From Jiangella mangrovi (GTDB lineage: Bacteria > Actinomycetota > Actinomycetes > Jiangellales > Jiangellaceae): DNA of 64,000 bases. Where the stretch lies: the NCBI RefSeq assembly GCF_014204975.1, contig NZ_JACHMM010000001.1, forward strand, positions 7,006,037 through 7,070,036, written 5' to 3'. Of this stretch, positions 63,682 to 64,000 are shown piece after piece. The translations under genes and the position numbers were made by a program. Numbering within the stretch: position 1 is the first letter of the stretch; each line of letters opens with the position of its first letter. Under the pieces are notes generated by a model. The model ran no database searches. It was not told the DNA's origin and was given only the letters and a program-made list of their open reading frames with translations.

Positions 63682-64000
63682 TCAGAAGCCGAGCTTGCCG
63701 AGCTGCTTCGGATCGCGCTGCCAGTCCTTGGCCACCTTGACGTGAAGGTCCAGGTAGACGGGGGTGCCGAGCAGCCGCTCGATCTGCAACCGGGCGTTGG
63801 TGCCGACCTCGCGCAGCCGGGCCCCCTTCTTGCCGATGACGATGGCCTTCTGGCTGTCGCGCTCGACGTAGAGGCTGGCGTGGATGTCGAGCAGCGGCCG
63901 GTCCTCGGGGCGGTCCTCGCGCGGGATCATCTCCTCGACGACGACGGCGATGGAGTGCGGCAGCTCGTCACGGACGCCCTCGAGCGCGGCCTCGCGGACC
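63682..64000 (-). CDS. era: GTPase Era, C-terminal part (start beyond the window)
   Basis: The last 106 residues of Era, running off the right edge. DELPHSIAVVVEEM and AKDWQRDPKQLGKLGF frame a KH RNA-binding domain with the signature VIGKKGARLREVGTNAR. Era assists 30S ribosome assembly by binding 16S rRNA. The GTPase domain is outside the window. Order era-leuA-recO is actinobacterial. Confidence 0.92.
   Translation of the reverse strand, partial: VREAALEGVRDELPHSIAVVVEEMIPREDRPEDRPLLDIHASLYVERDSQKAIVIGKKGARLREVGTNARLQIERLLGTPVYLDLHVKVAKDWQRDPKQLGKLGF

Overview
The window is high-GC actinomycete chromosome. Starts are often GTG, neighbouring same-strand genes commonly overlap by ATGA/GTGA, and the housekeeping genes keep the usual actinobacterial neighbourhood: era, leuA, dacB, recO, uppS, zur/znu, glyS, dusB, ppdK, dgt, dnaG. 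Broadly the same order of dnaG, dgt, glyS, zur, uppS, recO and era occurs in mycobacteria. The accessory genes (large secreted glycan enzymes, many ABC systems, ECF sigma factors) suggest a soil or plant-associated actinomycete. The genus is not proven by the sequence; a Jiangella-like organism is only a guess.

Layout. 1-7.9 kb is a ribose/xylose-type sugar ABC operon (oxidoreductase, ATPase, two permeases, binding protein, sugar epimerase) read leftward from a ROK repressor. 7.9-16.2 kb holds two SigE-family sigma factor/membrane protein pairs, a flavin reductase/monooxygenase pair, xylulokinase, a DsbA-like oxidoreductase with a tiny Cys-containing peptide, and an RraA-like protein. 16.2-27.4 kb is the core block: dnaG interrupted by an intein, a Fpg/Nei glycosylase, dgt, lhgO, two tandem LPXTG surface proteins, ppdK and a small membrane protein. 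27.5-33.4 kb is a secreted polysaccharide locus (GH144-like glucoamylase-family protein and a 1442-aa ThuA/sugar-dehydrogenase/PKD/CBM protein) with a LacI-type operator. An intact IS5-family element lies at 33.6-34.6 kb, followed by a highly structured intergenic stretch.

34.9-39.6 kb carries dusB, glyS, a YibE/F membrane protein, an ABM-fold protein and a small membrane protein. 39.7-47.2 kb is an iron block: an iron(III) ABC operon behind an iron box, and an adenylation-carrier-acyltransferase fusion behind a second, very good iron box. 47.3-52.5 kb encodes a 1719-aa secreted sialidase-esterase fusion with a palindromic operator. 52.8-56.2 kb is the zinc module (Zur, Zur box, ZnuABC). 56.2-58.3 kb has an ECF42-type sigma factor and a MarR regulator. 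58.3-64 kb contains uppS, recO, dacB (with a DasR-like box), leuA (with a leucine-rich leader peptide and hairpin) and the 3' end of era.

The genes connect mainly through metals and sugars. Iron, zinc, leucine, amino-sugar and plant or host polysaccharide signals each have a recognisable cis-element here. The less ordinary items are the DnaG intein inside the zinc finger, the iron-controlled adenylation-carrier-acyltransferase protein, the sialidase-esterase fusion, the leuA leader peptide, and a near-identical palindrome shared by two redox operons.
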